Below are positions 54,402 to 64,000 of a stretch of DNA of 64,000 nucleotides, piece by piece. How positions within the stretch are numbered: position 1 is the first letter of the stretch; every line of letters starts with the position of its first letter. The stretch covers positions 79,643-143,642 of the forward strand of contig JADGKB010000025.1 of assembly GCA_027604185.1 (NCBI GenBank), in the 5' to 3' direction. The DNA comes from Boothiomyces macroporosus. Taxonomy: Eukaryota; Chytridiomycota; Chytridiomycetes; Rhizophydiales; Terramycetaceae. A program made the translations under genes and the position numbers. The notes under the pieces are model-generated. The model did no database searches and was not told the origin of the DNA. It saw nothing but the letters and a program-made list of their open reading frames with translations.

Positions 54402-57400
54402 TTATTGAATTAATGGCTGTAACACGTCAAAGGAACCAGTGCCTCCCTTTACAACTTTACCCATGGCGATTCTCGCCGATGGAGAATCTAATGGATCAAA
54501 ATCACCTGTCAAAGTGGCAGTATTAAGGAAGTGAGTAGTTCTTTCGTATGACATTTGGGTAAATGGCGAGGTGTTAGAGTCCATACCCATTCTGTTGAAT
54601 GGTTTATAACCACCTTCAAAGGTCATGTAATCACCTATTAATGATAAATGGCGAGGGTCGACATCGATACCATAAACACCAAACACAGACGCAATTTCCT
54701 GGGTGATTGCTGATCTTGCGGCTTCGACACCATATGTACGAAGAACAGCAGAGATGTCGTTTGTGTAGACCTTATTGATGTCAATGAAATCAGAATATTC
54801 CCACATTCCTCTTAAATTACATCCTTCAGTTCCAAGGTTTACCTATAATTAGCTTTTCATTACGGAAGTATCATTTTCAGATTCGTTAGGCTGTGGGAAA
54901 CACCTTTGAATATCCTTAACCTGATGAATTACCACATTTTGACAAACTGATTCAACCAACGCAACCATAAGTATTTTCTTTGTATCTGCAGGGAACTAGG
55001 ATTAGCTTAGATTACCTTGACTGAAATTTCACAAGTTTGTCCAGTAGACTTGTCAAATTTAAATCCAGAGACATACTTTGAACTATCAACAATTCTATCT
55101 TCTTGTTCATCTTGAGTATTATTGACCATTTCTTCGTCATCGTCAGATTTTTCCTGATCTTCTTCATCTTCTTCGTAGGTGGATTGCTGTTTTCTCTTGG
55201 CTTTTCCTTTTGAAGAGGCAACATCACCATCGTTCTCGTCGTCAGTGTCTTCTCCAGAGTCAGATTGCTCCTCGACTGCCTTATTGCCAGCTTGTTCATC
55301 CTCGTCATTATTTTTGGATGAAATAGATTTCTCTGCAACACCCACACCAACGTTTTCGATATCGTTAACATCTTTTCGTAGTCTTCCCTTCAGATCTCTA
55401 GAAATAGCTCGTTCAAGAGCCGGAATAAATGATTTTTCTAATATTTCAGCCAATTTTGAAACTGTGATGTTGTACTGTTGCTTGTAGTGTTTTTGGTGCC
55501 AGAATTCCAATTTGATTTTTAATAATTTACTTCTTGGTTGAGAATAAGACTATGGTTATTCGAATATTACCTTTGGCACAAGGGTTTCGGTAACAGTAAC
55601 ATTTTGCATAACTTGAGATAATACCAATCTCGAGATTTCTTCACATAATTCATTTGCCTTTGTTTCGCTAACATTGTCTTTCAGAGGCAATCGCATCAAT
55701 GGAGTTTTGATGGATGAGGAGGCTGTCATGATAATTTCTCTAAGACGAGGGATACCTAAAGTAACGTTCTTTGCACCAAATCCAGCAAAGTGGAAAGTGT
55801 TTAATGTCATCTGTGTGGATGGTTCACCAATGGATTGTGCAGCTAACAAACCAACGGATTCTCCAGGCTCTACTAATGAATGCATATATTTCAGATTCAT
55901 CAACATTTTGAATCTGTCAGGTTCAATTAATGGGCAAGACCATGTTTGTCTGTCGGTGGTAGAGTCATCAATCAACTTTGAAGGATTCTTTTTTACATAT
56001 TCATCCAGCTTGCCCTTGAAAGATTCTGAAACTGCTCCGATAAATTTACTTGGGTTAAATAGAGAAAGAATCGGATCGTGCTCTATTCCTTTTTTCTTGT
56101 GCTTTTTGATAAATTTCCTGACTTTGTCTTCTTCAACTTTATCTGCAATGTTTTCGGGATTGTAACGGCTAATTAAAGCATGGTAGTTCAGTGCATTGAA
56201 ATCAAACTTTTTCAGAGTTGTTTGTTTACATACATCCAAGGAATCTTCACCATAATGGAACTGCAATATTGATCCATCAAGGTCCCGAACAGTTTGATCG
56301 TAATGAACTCTAATACCTTCCAAATGCTTAATCAAACATCTTTGCAAGTATCCTGAACGGGATGTTTTGACAGCAGTATCAATTAACCCTTCTCTTCCAG
56401 CCATACAATGGAAATAGTACTCTTGTGGCTTGATACCTGTCAAGAAACGACCAGTAATGTAACCGCCGGATCTGGCAGAAGTATCGAACGCAGTGAAGGA
56501 AGGCAAAGTTTTCCCCGAAACCATCGTAGGTACTCTCTTACCCTCTAATTCTTGTTGCCCTAACAAACAAGAGATCTGTGATACGTTAACTGAGGATCCC
56601 TTTGCACCAGAAACAGTCATAACTTGCATATTGTTCCTTGGGAAAGGTTTGTATAGCATATCAGGCACACACGAACTGATAATCTCTGACGTAACTTTGT
56701 TGGTTCTAGTTTTCATCGCAGAGTCTAATCCAGCCATTTTTTCGGAATCACGCAGTACAAGCTCCAATCCAAGTTTAATATGTTTGGCATTCTTTTGCTT
56801 GACGTATTCTGAAGATGCTTCATAGCCAATCTTTTGAGCACTATCAATTAACGCCCTTCTTTTCTTATCACCTTCTGGAGTGAGCAACAAGTCATCCATT
56901 CTACAAGAGAATCCAACGCTTTGCAAATACGCTGTAAACAATCTTCCTAGGATGGAAAGTAGCTTTCCAGCATATGGTGGTCCGTAAACTTCATATACCG
57001 CATGAACAAGACCGTTTCCACTAGCGCCGAATTGAGATTTATCCAAAATACCAGTGAGCAAATCTCCATCCATAATAATAACCTTTTGCTCTTCTGGAGC
57101 AGTTGGACCCCACTGTTTTGCTGGAATTCTAGACTTTGAAATCAAATTTAATCGACTTCTATCTTGCGGAGTAATATTGTCCAAGATGGTTGATATGATT
57201 TGTTTTCCAGTCCACCTTGGAACAGGCTTTAAAATTGTAGGTGGTTGTAGAATCAATCTTCCGTTGACTCCAAAGACAATTGGAGTTTCAATGTTTCCGT
57301 TTCCAATAGATGCAGCAGAGTTGCTTTCTCTGAGCCCAGCATATACCAATTGAATGTACTCTTCTCTCTTAAAGAACGAATCTCTGGAGCACATGTCTAC

Positions 57401-59384
57401 ACCAGCATCGACGTGATCTTGAATAAGACCTCTCAAAACACCACCATCGGTAGGGACGAGATATTGCTGATCTGTTCTTGCGATAATCATTGCTTCTGCA
57501 CGGGCAATTTCATTTTGCGGAAAGTGAGCATTCATTTCGTCTCCGTCAAAATCTGCGTTATAGGTGTTACAGTTGGCATAGTGCATTCTAATTGTTCTTT
57601 CACCTGGCAATACTCTAGCAGTGTGAGCCATAATTGATGGTTTATGGAGAGTAGGCTGTCTATTAAGGAGTAAAAAGTCGCCATTGCGCAAATGTCTATA
57701 AACCTTTTTGTTTGTGTTTTTGAACTGGTGAGCTACTATTAAAAATTATTTACAAGTGCCGGCATGTCCAGTTTGCAATGAAGGTGTCAACAACTGATTG
57801 GCTAATGCAGTTCTACCAGCTTGATCAAATGCACCCAATGAAGTCAAAGTACCATCTTCATTTTGAACATGAGTTGCACCCGGCCAAATTTCTGGACCAT
57901 TAATTACACAAGTTCTCATTTCTTTTACATTGTGTGGAGTGACAGGTTCAGGATAAGTCAATTTTTTGGCAAAGACAGGCGGAATACCAATTTCATTGGT
58001 TTCGATATAAGGATCTGGTGAAATAACTGATCTGGCGGCATAATTCACTCTCTTACCCATCATATGCTTTCGGAACAAACCTTCTTTTTTTTCTAATAAT
58101 TGTCTTACACCAGGTGGTGCAACTTTTCCTGGTGGAGCAGGTGCCTTGTCCGAGTCAATGAGAAAATTGACAGATTCTTGCAGCTTGATCCATCCATCAA
58201 CTTTCCTTTTCAAGAAATCATCTGCTTTTAATGCCTTCAACTTTGGGTCTTCATCCATGTTGGTTTCGGACCAAGATTTCTCCATTTGCGAGATATCTTG
58301 AATTTGAATGTTTGCCTTGATGATATCAGACAGATAAATGTTTTGTGGGTGCTCAAACATTTGATCTCCAACTACAGAAACAGGTCGGAATTTTGAAGGC
58401 GTAACAGCAACAACCTCCAAGAAAAAGATGTTTGGAGAGGAAGTGCGAACCCCCTTTTTGTTTGAGCCATATAGCAAATCTAGAACGTGCTGCTCTTTTT
58501 TCCACAATAGTTCCAGGTGCGCCTTCACAGTTAGTGGTGTAATGTAAACATCGGTGTCTGGCAAGTTCTTTTCGTCAATGGTTGGGGCATCGGCGAATAG
58601 CTTTGCCCTAGTTAATCCTCTAGCATTCATGGTAGCCTTCTGCTTTGGATTTAATGGCTTTTCAAATATTTTAACATTGCCTTCAGTTCGGAATTTTGGT
58701 GAGTACCCATGACAGTTTTGGCATGACTGAGCAGAGATTACAGATAGGTATTGACGTTCAACCTTACGTAATGTCTGGGTAATCAAAGTGGTCTATATTA
58801 GTCCAGCTTACCTTGATGAACTTTTGGTCAACGTTTTTCAATGCTTTGGTGACATATTCGTCAATTTGCTTTAAGATTCTTTCTTTAGGACCTTCAGCGA
58901 TATCTTCTTGGTCGTCTTCTTCCTCCTCTTCGTCGTCATTCTTTTTTCTTGGCTTAACATCTATCAGCGAATCCATTTCACTAGCTTCAACAAGCAAACC
59001 GGCATGGATCAATCGCAGCTTTCCGGCGTAAAGCGTAGTAACCAAATCGGATACTCTAAAATGGTGACAGTAATGACAAGTAGATTGCAACAACTTGTAC
59101 ATGAGTCTAAAGTTGATTGGATTGTAAACAGGAACGGTCAAATCGACATGGCCAAAGTGTCCAGGACAAGATTTGTGATCCAACTGACACGTTCCACATA
59201 GAGTGTCCTTGCTATGCGGTCCAAGACAAGGATCGTAGAGACCTCCAGTGGTTGGGTGATTCAGCGTATCAAATATTTGCGGGTTTGTAATTGCTTTAAC
59301 TGAAAAGTTTTTAATATCTTGGGTTTCATAAAAGGAAAAGGAGACCTTTTGTATACTTGAAGAAACCGGATTCGATATATTCAT
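54402..59384 (-). CDS. RPA190: RNA polymerase I largest subunit (RPA190/RPA1)
   Basis: The catalytic subunit that makes rRNA. The spliced protein is 1626 aa (yeast 1664). It has the N-terminal zinc site CGTCQLDHKSCPGHFGH (about residues 62-78), the active-site metal motif NADFDGDEMN (about 597-604), the funnel/bridge region (GLLAAQSIGEPSTQMTLNTFHFAG), a Pol I-specific acidic insertion in the jaw (about 55190-55330) and a C-terminus with NRMGMDSNTSPFTQMSYE and GTGSFDV, which identify Pol I rather than Pol II or III. Introns: 58793-58811 (19 nt), 57733-57753 (21; an 18-nt version using the first of two adjacent TAG acceptors is also in frame), 55550-55570 (21), 54996-55015 (20), 54843-54863 (21). 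Removal gives 1627 codons. Confidence 0.96.
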
Positions 59385-59694
59385 TTTTTCGATTTTCCAA
59401 CAACAAAAAAAAATATTTAAAGCTTACACCCAGCAAGCCCAAACGAGCCAGTTGATAGCACGTCAAAATAGCACTCTCATTGACAGTTGCAGTTCGTAAT
59501 GCATAATAAATTACTCTTCTTGATATTGAAAGCAGTAAAAAGATTATTTCCAACTTGCCAATCATTGTGCAAAGCATTATTTATCAGCAACATGTTTTCC
59601 TTTCCATGGGTAACGATTTCTTTTGATTGGTTGTTGGAATCCACGTCCTATCCACCTATAAAATGCCATAGAAAAATTATAATGAAAATTTCTT
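59385..59694. other. Divergent promoter region between RPA190 and the Ran-binding gene
   Basis: About 0.31 kb shared by two divergent genes. Short open frames on both strands have no supporting features. Confidence 0.5.
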
Positions 59695-60816
59695 ATGGAC
59701 TGCGAACTGTAATACTATACTGACTTAGAACTGCCAAATTATTTCATTTTGATAAAGTATTGCATTACTAATTAGGCACAATCAGAATGGATTTTCAAAG
59801 GTGTTGGCAAAGTAACTGTCAAAGATTCTATGGTGAATATGGCCGACCCAAAAATCAATTTACCAATGCTATCACATTCAAGTAATTCATCCTAACATCA
59901 GTTACCGCAAATCTATCTCTAGTAATGAGTGAAGGCTCTGATCGTTCCTGGGTATATCATGCCAAACCGGATCTTACAGATAATGTCAATCGATTGGTAG
60001 CAATCAGATTTGCTAATTCAAATGGTGTTTATTTACTAACAGAGACGCCAATACTTTTAAAGAATGTATTGAAAAAGCAAAATCAGATAGCAAGTCCGTA
60101 ACAGAATCAGCTCCAACTGAAAACATTTCTGCACCGCCAGAAACACCTCTAAAAACCGAAATGGTATTTACAATTAATCTCAGGATATCCCACCTTTAAA
60201 AGAACCAGAATTGGAATTGATTAAAGACGAAAATGTTTCCTTTCAATAACACTAGGAGATTAAATCCGAGATTGAAACAAAGACCGAATCTAAACCAGTT
60301 GAACAAGCTGTTGAAGAAAAACATGATGCGATTGCACCTCACGAAAACATTGAACCTGGAGCAGTCAAAGAACACGTTGAAACATTAGAATTCAAGGGAT
60401 TGAATGAACCAACAACTGAAAACGTTTCTGAGCAACCAGCACCTGAATCAAACCAAACAACCGAAAACCCAGATGAAACTAAAGACCAAGTATCTTTAAA
60501 TCAACAAGAAACAGTTCAAGAAGGATTAAAAGAATCCGAATCGTTAGTTGAACATGAATTGGAAGAAAAAATCAAAACACTTCATACTGGAGAAACTGAA
60601 CAAAATCACTCTCAAGGCCATCAAACTGGTGAGGAGCATGAACATGCAGCTGAGAAACCAGATCAGGAACAAGCACACGCTGCTCCAGAACAATTAAAAG
60701 AATCTGGTAACGAACATAAAGCAGAAATGGAAAAAGATCATGAACAAGTATCTGGTAACGAGCATAATCAAGAAACCAAACACGAACACCAAGAAACAAA
60801 GGTAAATGGAAATTAA
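59695..60816 (+). CDS. Ran-binding-domain protein with Glu/His/Gln-rich tail
   Basis: Ran-binding domains bind RanGTP in nuclear transport. The spliced protein is 333 aa from seven exons. The RanBD1 domain (about residues 1-110) shows CELTAKLFHFDK, the SEWIFKGVGKV segment, GSDRSWVYHAKPD and LVAIRFANSNDANTFKECIE, in the order found in RanBP1/Yrb1, RanBP3 and Nup50-type proteins. The rest is low-complexity, Glu/Gln/Thr then His/Glu/Asn/Lys rich. Introns: 59709-59728, 59757-59775, 59882-59901, 60025-60044, 60164-60183, 60235-60255 (20, 19, 20, 20, 20, 21 nt). The first exon is 14 nt. Removal gives 334 codons. The domain starts almost at residue 1, which differs from Nup50 and Yrb2, where it is C-terminal, and is closer to RanBP1. 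Confidence 0.8.
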
Positions 60817-60890
60817 ATCAGACCCAAGAGCTGCCTCCATTGCCAGCAAATGAACAAACTGCTTAAAATATAAAAATTCTTTTTTAACAA

Positions 60891-61960
60891 CTACAAGAAG
60901 TTTGCCATAGCGGCTCGTATAAATTCCATATTAAGTTCTTTATCAGGGGAAGTAGGGAGTATCTCGGTATTAGGCTCTGTCGGAATTTTTAAATTATGAA
61001 TAGATCCACTGGAAAAGAATGAATTTCTATTTCGGAAGCCATCTGGGGATCTAGAGTCCATCACGCTACCAATCTAGTGTTATATAGAATTTACTTTGTG
61101 GAACCCTTCGGATATCGTCTCGTAGGTTTCTAGCTCAGCTTCCACCGTTTTTGTAAGCAACTGGAGTATAAATGGGACATTTTCTTGCGACAACTTATCT
61201 GGAATGCATTCGTTATATAAGGATAATCTCTTGATTTCATCCGCAAGAGCCATCCTCAAATTCAGGGACTGTGTTAGGAATTTCTTACTTTTTGGAGCTC
61301 TGCTAAATCTCTAGTCTTTTTCTTTTTCATCTTGTATGAGGAATCCTCTTCCGAATGTAACTGCTGAATCAATTTTTGAATTTGCTGCTTGTTTGCTTCT
61401 TGCTTTGTTTTGGCTAGTTGTGGGATCTCATTTAGACATGCTGTGAGTGGTTCTTCCACCTCCTTTTCAATATTGTTTGCCCATGTTTGGTGCGCATTAA
61501 CAATCAGCTGTGAGGAATCAATTAAAAAATCTAAATCCGAAACGACATTGACATCATTAACTTGGGCTGAAATTAATCAAATAATACCTGCTGGCACGCA
61601 ATCTGCTACTTCTTGCAATGCCCGAACAAATGTCTCTGTTGCTGCCGCCATTGCTTGAATTTGTCTCTTGTATGCACCGATAGCATGAACAAATGTTTGA
61701 TACTGCATATAAGTCATAGTTTTCGGTTCCTTGGATTCGTTATTACGAGGATCGTAAGGCCCTCCTGCAACAGACACAGAAACATCATGTCTGCCAACTG
61801 CAAATGGAATCGCACCTGAGAAATTATTTTGTTGAACTTGCTTTCGTTGATTTTCGCTTCGCACATCAATTCCAGAATCGAATGATTGCTTTAAATATTG
61901 ATTTGTGGTCTGTAATGGTGTTGGCCCACTTATATCATTCTTGGTAATTCGCTTAGCCAT
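60891..61960 (-). CDS. BAR-like coiled-coil protein, resembling Ivy1
   Basis: The spliced product is 335 aa. It has an N-terminal region (MAKRITKNDISGPTPLQTT), then a long helical, coiled-coil-prone region (about 80-270; MTYMQYQTFVHAIGAYKRQI, basic KMKKKKTRDLAELQK) consistent with a BAR or I-BAR-type membrane-binding bundle, and a short polar C-terminal tail (RSPDGFRNRNSFFSSG). The overall plan recalls yeast Ivy1, a phospholipid- and Ypt7/Vps33-binding protein of the vacuole. Introns: 61567-61587 (21 nt), 61269-61288 (20), 61074-61094 (21); removal gives 336 codons. Convergent with the Ran-binding gene, 74 bp between stops. The BAR-fold call is moderate; the Ivy1 name is tentative. Confidence 0.6.
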
Positions 61961-62269
61961 ATTAGTAAGAGGTTAAGAATTTTGAAACACCAAGAGTTTC
62001 AATCGCGGTGTGGCGTTGACGTTTCCTTCTGAAGGCTCAGCCAAAGAAAAAATAGAATAGAACAACAGTTGGAATAGATAGTTATAGGGAGCTGATTTTC
62101 ATAGTTGAAATATTCGCGGATATTGACATTTCATCATTCAGATGGTCTACTGTTGAGTGACACGAGCTTTACACTATTCAAACAGATACATCAAGGGCAC
62201 CTCGGGGAGTACAAAAAAGGGCATCACAGTTAATTTTGCAGTCTTTTATTACATTGAGCTGTTTTACAA
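61961..62269. other. Intergenic region downstream of the proton ATPase
   Basis: About 0.31 kb between two minus-strand genes; it holds the 3' flank of the proton ATPase and the upstream region of the BAR-like gene. Nothing recognised. Confidence 0.45.
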
Positions 62270-64000
62270 CTATTTTGATTTTAGTCCTTTGGAAAAGGCG
62301 TTTGCAGCGTTGATTAACGCCTTGATCTTCTTTATCTTTTTCAAAGTGACTTTGATTCTTTCTAATCGCTCTCTTCTTGCTTGTTGTTTTGCAAGCTTTG
62401 CCTTGTGAGCAGGTGTTGGCCAGAGAGTTGCCACTAGTTCAAAGGACCACACTTTGAAAGTGTAAACCTTGACGATATCCAATAACATGAACATGAGGAG
62501 AGAGACACCCAAGACACCAAAGGTCCAAGCAGGTCCAATTGGAGTAGCTTCAAAGACATCAGGACCAATCAAAGTAATGATACCAGCTACAATCTGAGTA
62601 CCGATAATAGCAGTCAAGAAAGTCCAAGACGGCATAGACTTCCACCACCATGATCCAAGACGGGTAGAGAAGATAACAAAGTGAGGGCAGGAGGAAATTT
62701 GCAAGTACATGATGGTTTGAACATACTTGTAGTTGTATTCAGTAGTACTGGAGAATGGATAGAACGACTTTGCAAAGAAAAAGTGAGCAAACGAGATACC
62801 CATGAGCAATGTACCAAGAATGAAAGACAGTGTGAGCAATTGTCCAAGTCTCCACTTGTCTGGTCTCTTTGAGATACGAGCATTGTCGACAGCAATAACC
62901 AAAGTGGCAGCATCGTTCAATACAGCAATCAACAGAATCAATCGATCAGGGAGAGCAAAGTTGAAGACCAAGATAGAGATGAAGAAGAACAACAAAAAGT
63001 GGATAGTGGAAGCGATACGGTAGAGAGCATATGATCGCATACGTTGGAAGATAGCCCTGGAAGTCTTGATACCATCAACGATAGTAGACAAGCCTTCAGC
63101 GAGCAAGACAATATCTGCAGCGGAACGAGCAGCTTCGGTACATCCTTCAACAGCGATACCAACATTGGCTTTCTTCAAAGCTGGAGCATCGTTTACACCA
63201 TCACCTGTCATACCAACCAAGTAGTTTCTCTTTTGTAATAATTCGACAACACGGTATTTGTGTTCAGGAATAACGTGAGCGAAACCATCAGCCTTTTCAC
63301 ATCTGTCAATCAGAGCTTCTTCATCAATAGAGTCATCAACCAATTTGTGAGCATCCAAAATAGTTCTTTGCATTCCAAGACGGTGTGCGACTTCCTTTGC
63401 AATAATCAATTGATCACCAGTAATCATCTTTACGTTCACACCCATGGCTTCACATTCCTTGATGGTAGCACCAGAATCTTCACGAGGAGGATCCAAAAGA
63501 GAGATCAAACCAATCAATTCAAATTTGGTCATTTCTGGGTCAATAGTTCTGGCAACACCAAGAGCACGGAGACCACGTCCAGCCAAATCGATAACAGCTT
63601 CGGTAGCTTGTTCGTGTCCTCCACACAATTTGATGATAACTTGAGGAGCACCCTTGACGACTCTGAATTGTTCCTTGGTTTCCAAATTGGTGACTTTACC
63701 TTCAGTGTACTTGCTAGTAGAGTTGAATGGAATGAAAGAGTTGACTTTGTATCCTGGAACATGGTGGTTTTGTTCAGCACGTTCGCGCAAAACAGTAACA
63801 GTGGATTCAGCAGCCTTACGGACGGCAGTTTCGATTGGATCTTGAGCACCAGGTTCGGAGGCAAAGAAGGAGTTCAGAAGCAGGTCTTCGTCGGTGTATT
63901 GGACACCGGTTCCAACGAAATCAGTGGAGGTGTTTCCCTTGTTGGCCAAGAACGGCTTGTCGAAAGTGAGTCTGTTCAGGGTAAGGGTGCCGGTCTTGTC
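62270..64000 (-). CDS. PMA1: Plasma-membrane H+-transporting P-type ATPase (type IIIA), 5' part outside the window
   Basis: A proton pump that energises the plasma membrane. The visible 576 codons run from the phosphorylation motif DKTGTLTLN at the right window edge to the stop. They include the nucleotide-binding KGAP, DPPRED, MITGDQ, the hinge MTGDGVNDAPALKKA, AADIVLL, and six C-terminal membrane segments (SILVFNFALPDRLILLIAVLN and following), then a basic cytosolic tail (about 40 residues). The upstream actuator domain and first membrane segments lie beyond 64000. No intron is needed in this part. Codon choice is more C-rich than in neighbours, in line with high expression. Confidence 0.93.
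   Translation of the reverse strand, partial: DKTGTLTLNRLTFDKPFLANKGNTSTDFVGTGVQYTDEDLLLNSFFASEPGAQDPIETAVRKAAESTVTVLRERAEQNHHVPGYKVNSFIPFNSTSKYTEGKVTNLETKEQFRVVKGAPQVIIKLCGGHEQATEAVIDLAGRGLRALGVARTIDPEMTKFELIGLISLLDPPREDSGATIKECEAMGVNVKMITGDQLIIAKEVAHRLGMQRTILDAHKLVDDSIDEEALIDRCEKADGFAHVIPEHKYRVVELLQKRNYLVGMTGDGVNDAPALKKANVGIAVEGCTEAARSAADIVLLAEGLSTIVDGIKTSRAIFQRMRSYALYRIASTIHFLLFFFISILVFNFALPDRLILLIAVLNDAATLVIAVDNARISKRPDKWRLGQLLTLSFILGTLLMGISFAHFFFAKSFYPFSSTTEYNYKYVQTIMYLQISSCPHFVIFSTRLGSWWWKSMPSWTFLTAIIGTQIVAGIITLIGPDVFEATPIGPAWTFGVLGVSLLMFMLLDIVKVYTFKVWSFELVATLWPTPAHKAKLAKQQARRERLERIKVTLKKIKKIKALINAANAFSKGLKSK

Overview
The window is nuclear DNA of a compact, AT-rich eukaryote using standard TAA, TAG and TGA stops. 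It encodes flagellar proteins (a full-length axonemal dynein heavy chain of the DNAH10 class and a sperm-tail PG-rich-repeat protein). It also has fungal-looking features: a uracil-catabolism (URC) cluster, FUR1-type uracil phosphoribosyltransferase, a type-III plasma-membrane proton ATPase, an ADP1-like ABCG transporter and Kre9/Knh1-like GPI proteins. My inference is a zoosporic, early-diverging fungus or fungal relative (chytrid, blastoclad, Rozella-like or aphelid grade). The sequence alone does not settle the lineage. No rRNA, tRNA, CRISPR or transposon was recognised.

The dominant feature is intron size. Reading each gene against its family and requiring the frame to close, I placed 76 GT..AG introns. 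Of these, 72 are 19 to 23 nt (mode 20); two are 26 nt and two are 44 to 45 nt. Almost all carry a CTAAT, TTAAC or TGAC-like branch site 4 to 7 nt before the AG. After removing them, every spliced CDS is a multiple of three and matches its family length. Without them the genes look frameshifted.

Layout. 1-2962: no gene recognised. 2963-5306(-): XPB/Ssl2 helicase of TFIIH. 5354-10444: uracil phosphoribosyltransferase(-), URC1(+), a flagellar PG-repeat gene(+) and URC4(+), that is, uracil salvage and non-reductive uracil breakdown together. 10507-11547: two small secreted four-cysteine proteins. 12120-13790: amino-acid/amine permease. 13948-28057: DNAH10-type dynein, 11 exons, 4633 aa. 28117-33489: BORCS8, two GPI-anchored Knh-like paralogues, a multidomain thioredoxin-like protein and a nitronate monooxygenase. 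33647-35411: CCT3. 35818-40872: tandem paralogues of an unrecognised membrane protein family. 41113-45261: D-2-hydroxyglutarate dehydrogenase-like enzyme, a GPI-anchored Cys-rich protein and an F-box-like protein. 46642-51024: concentrative nucleoside transporter and ABCG transporter. 51457-53964: secreted protein, ACBD6-like acyl-CoA-binding ankyrin protein and an unknown protein. 54402-59384: RNA polymerase I largest subunit. 59695-60816: Ran-binding-domain protein. 60891-61960: BAR/Ivy1-like protein. 62270-64000: plasma-membrane H+-ATPase, cut by the window edge.

Genes are tightly packed; convergent stop codons lie 26 to 97 bp apart, and AATAAA often overlaps or follows the stop within about 20 nt. 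Nucleobase and nucleoside handling recurs (UPRT, URC1, URC4, a nucleoside transporter), as do secreted, GPI-anchored or membrane-surface proteins.
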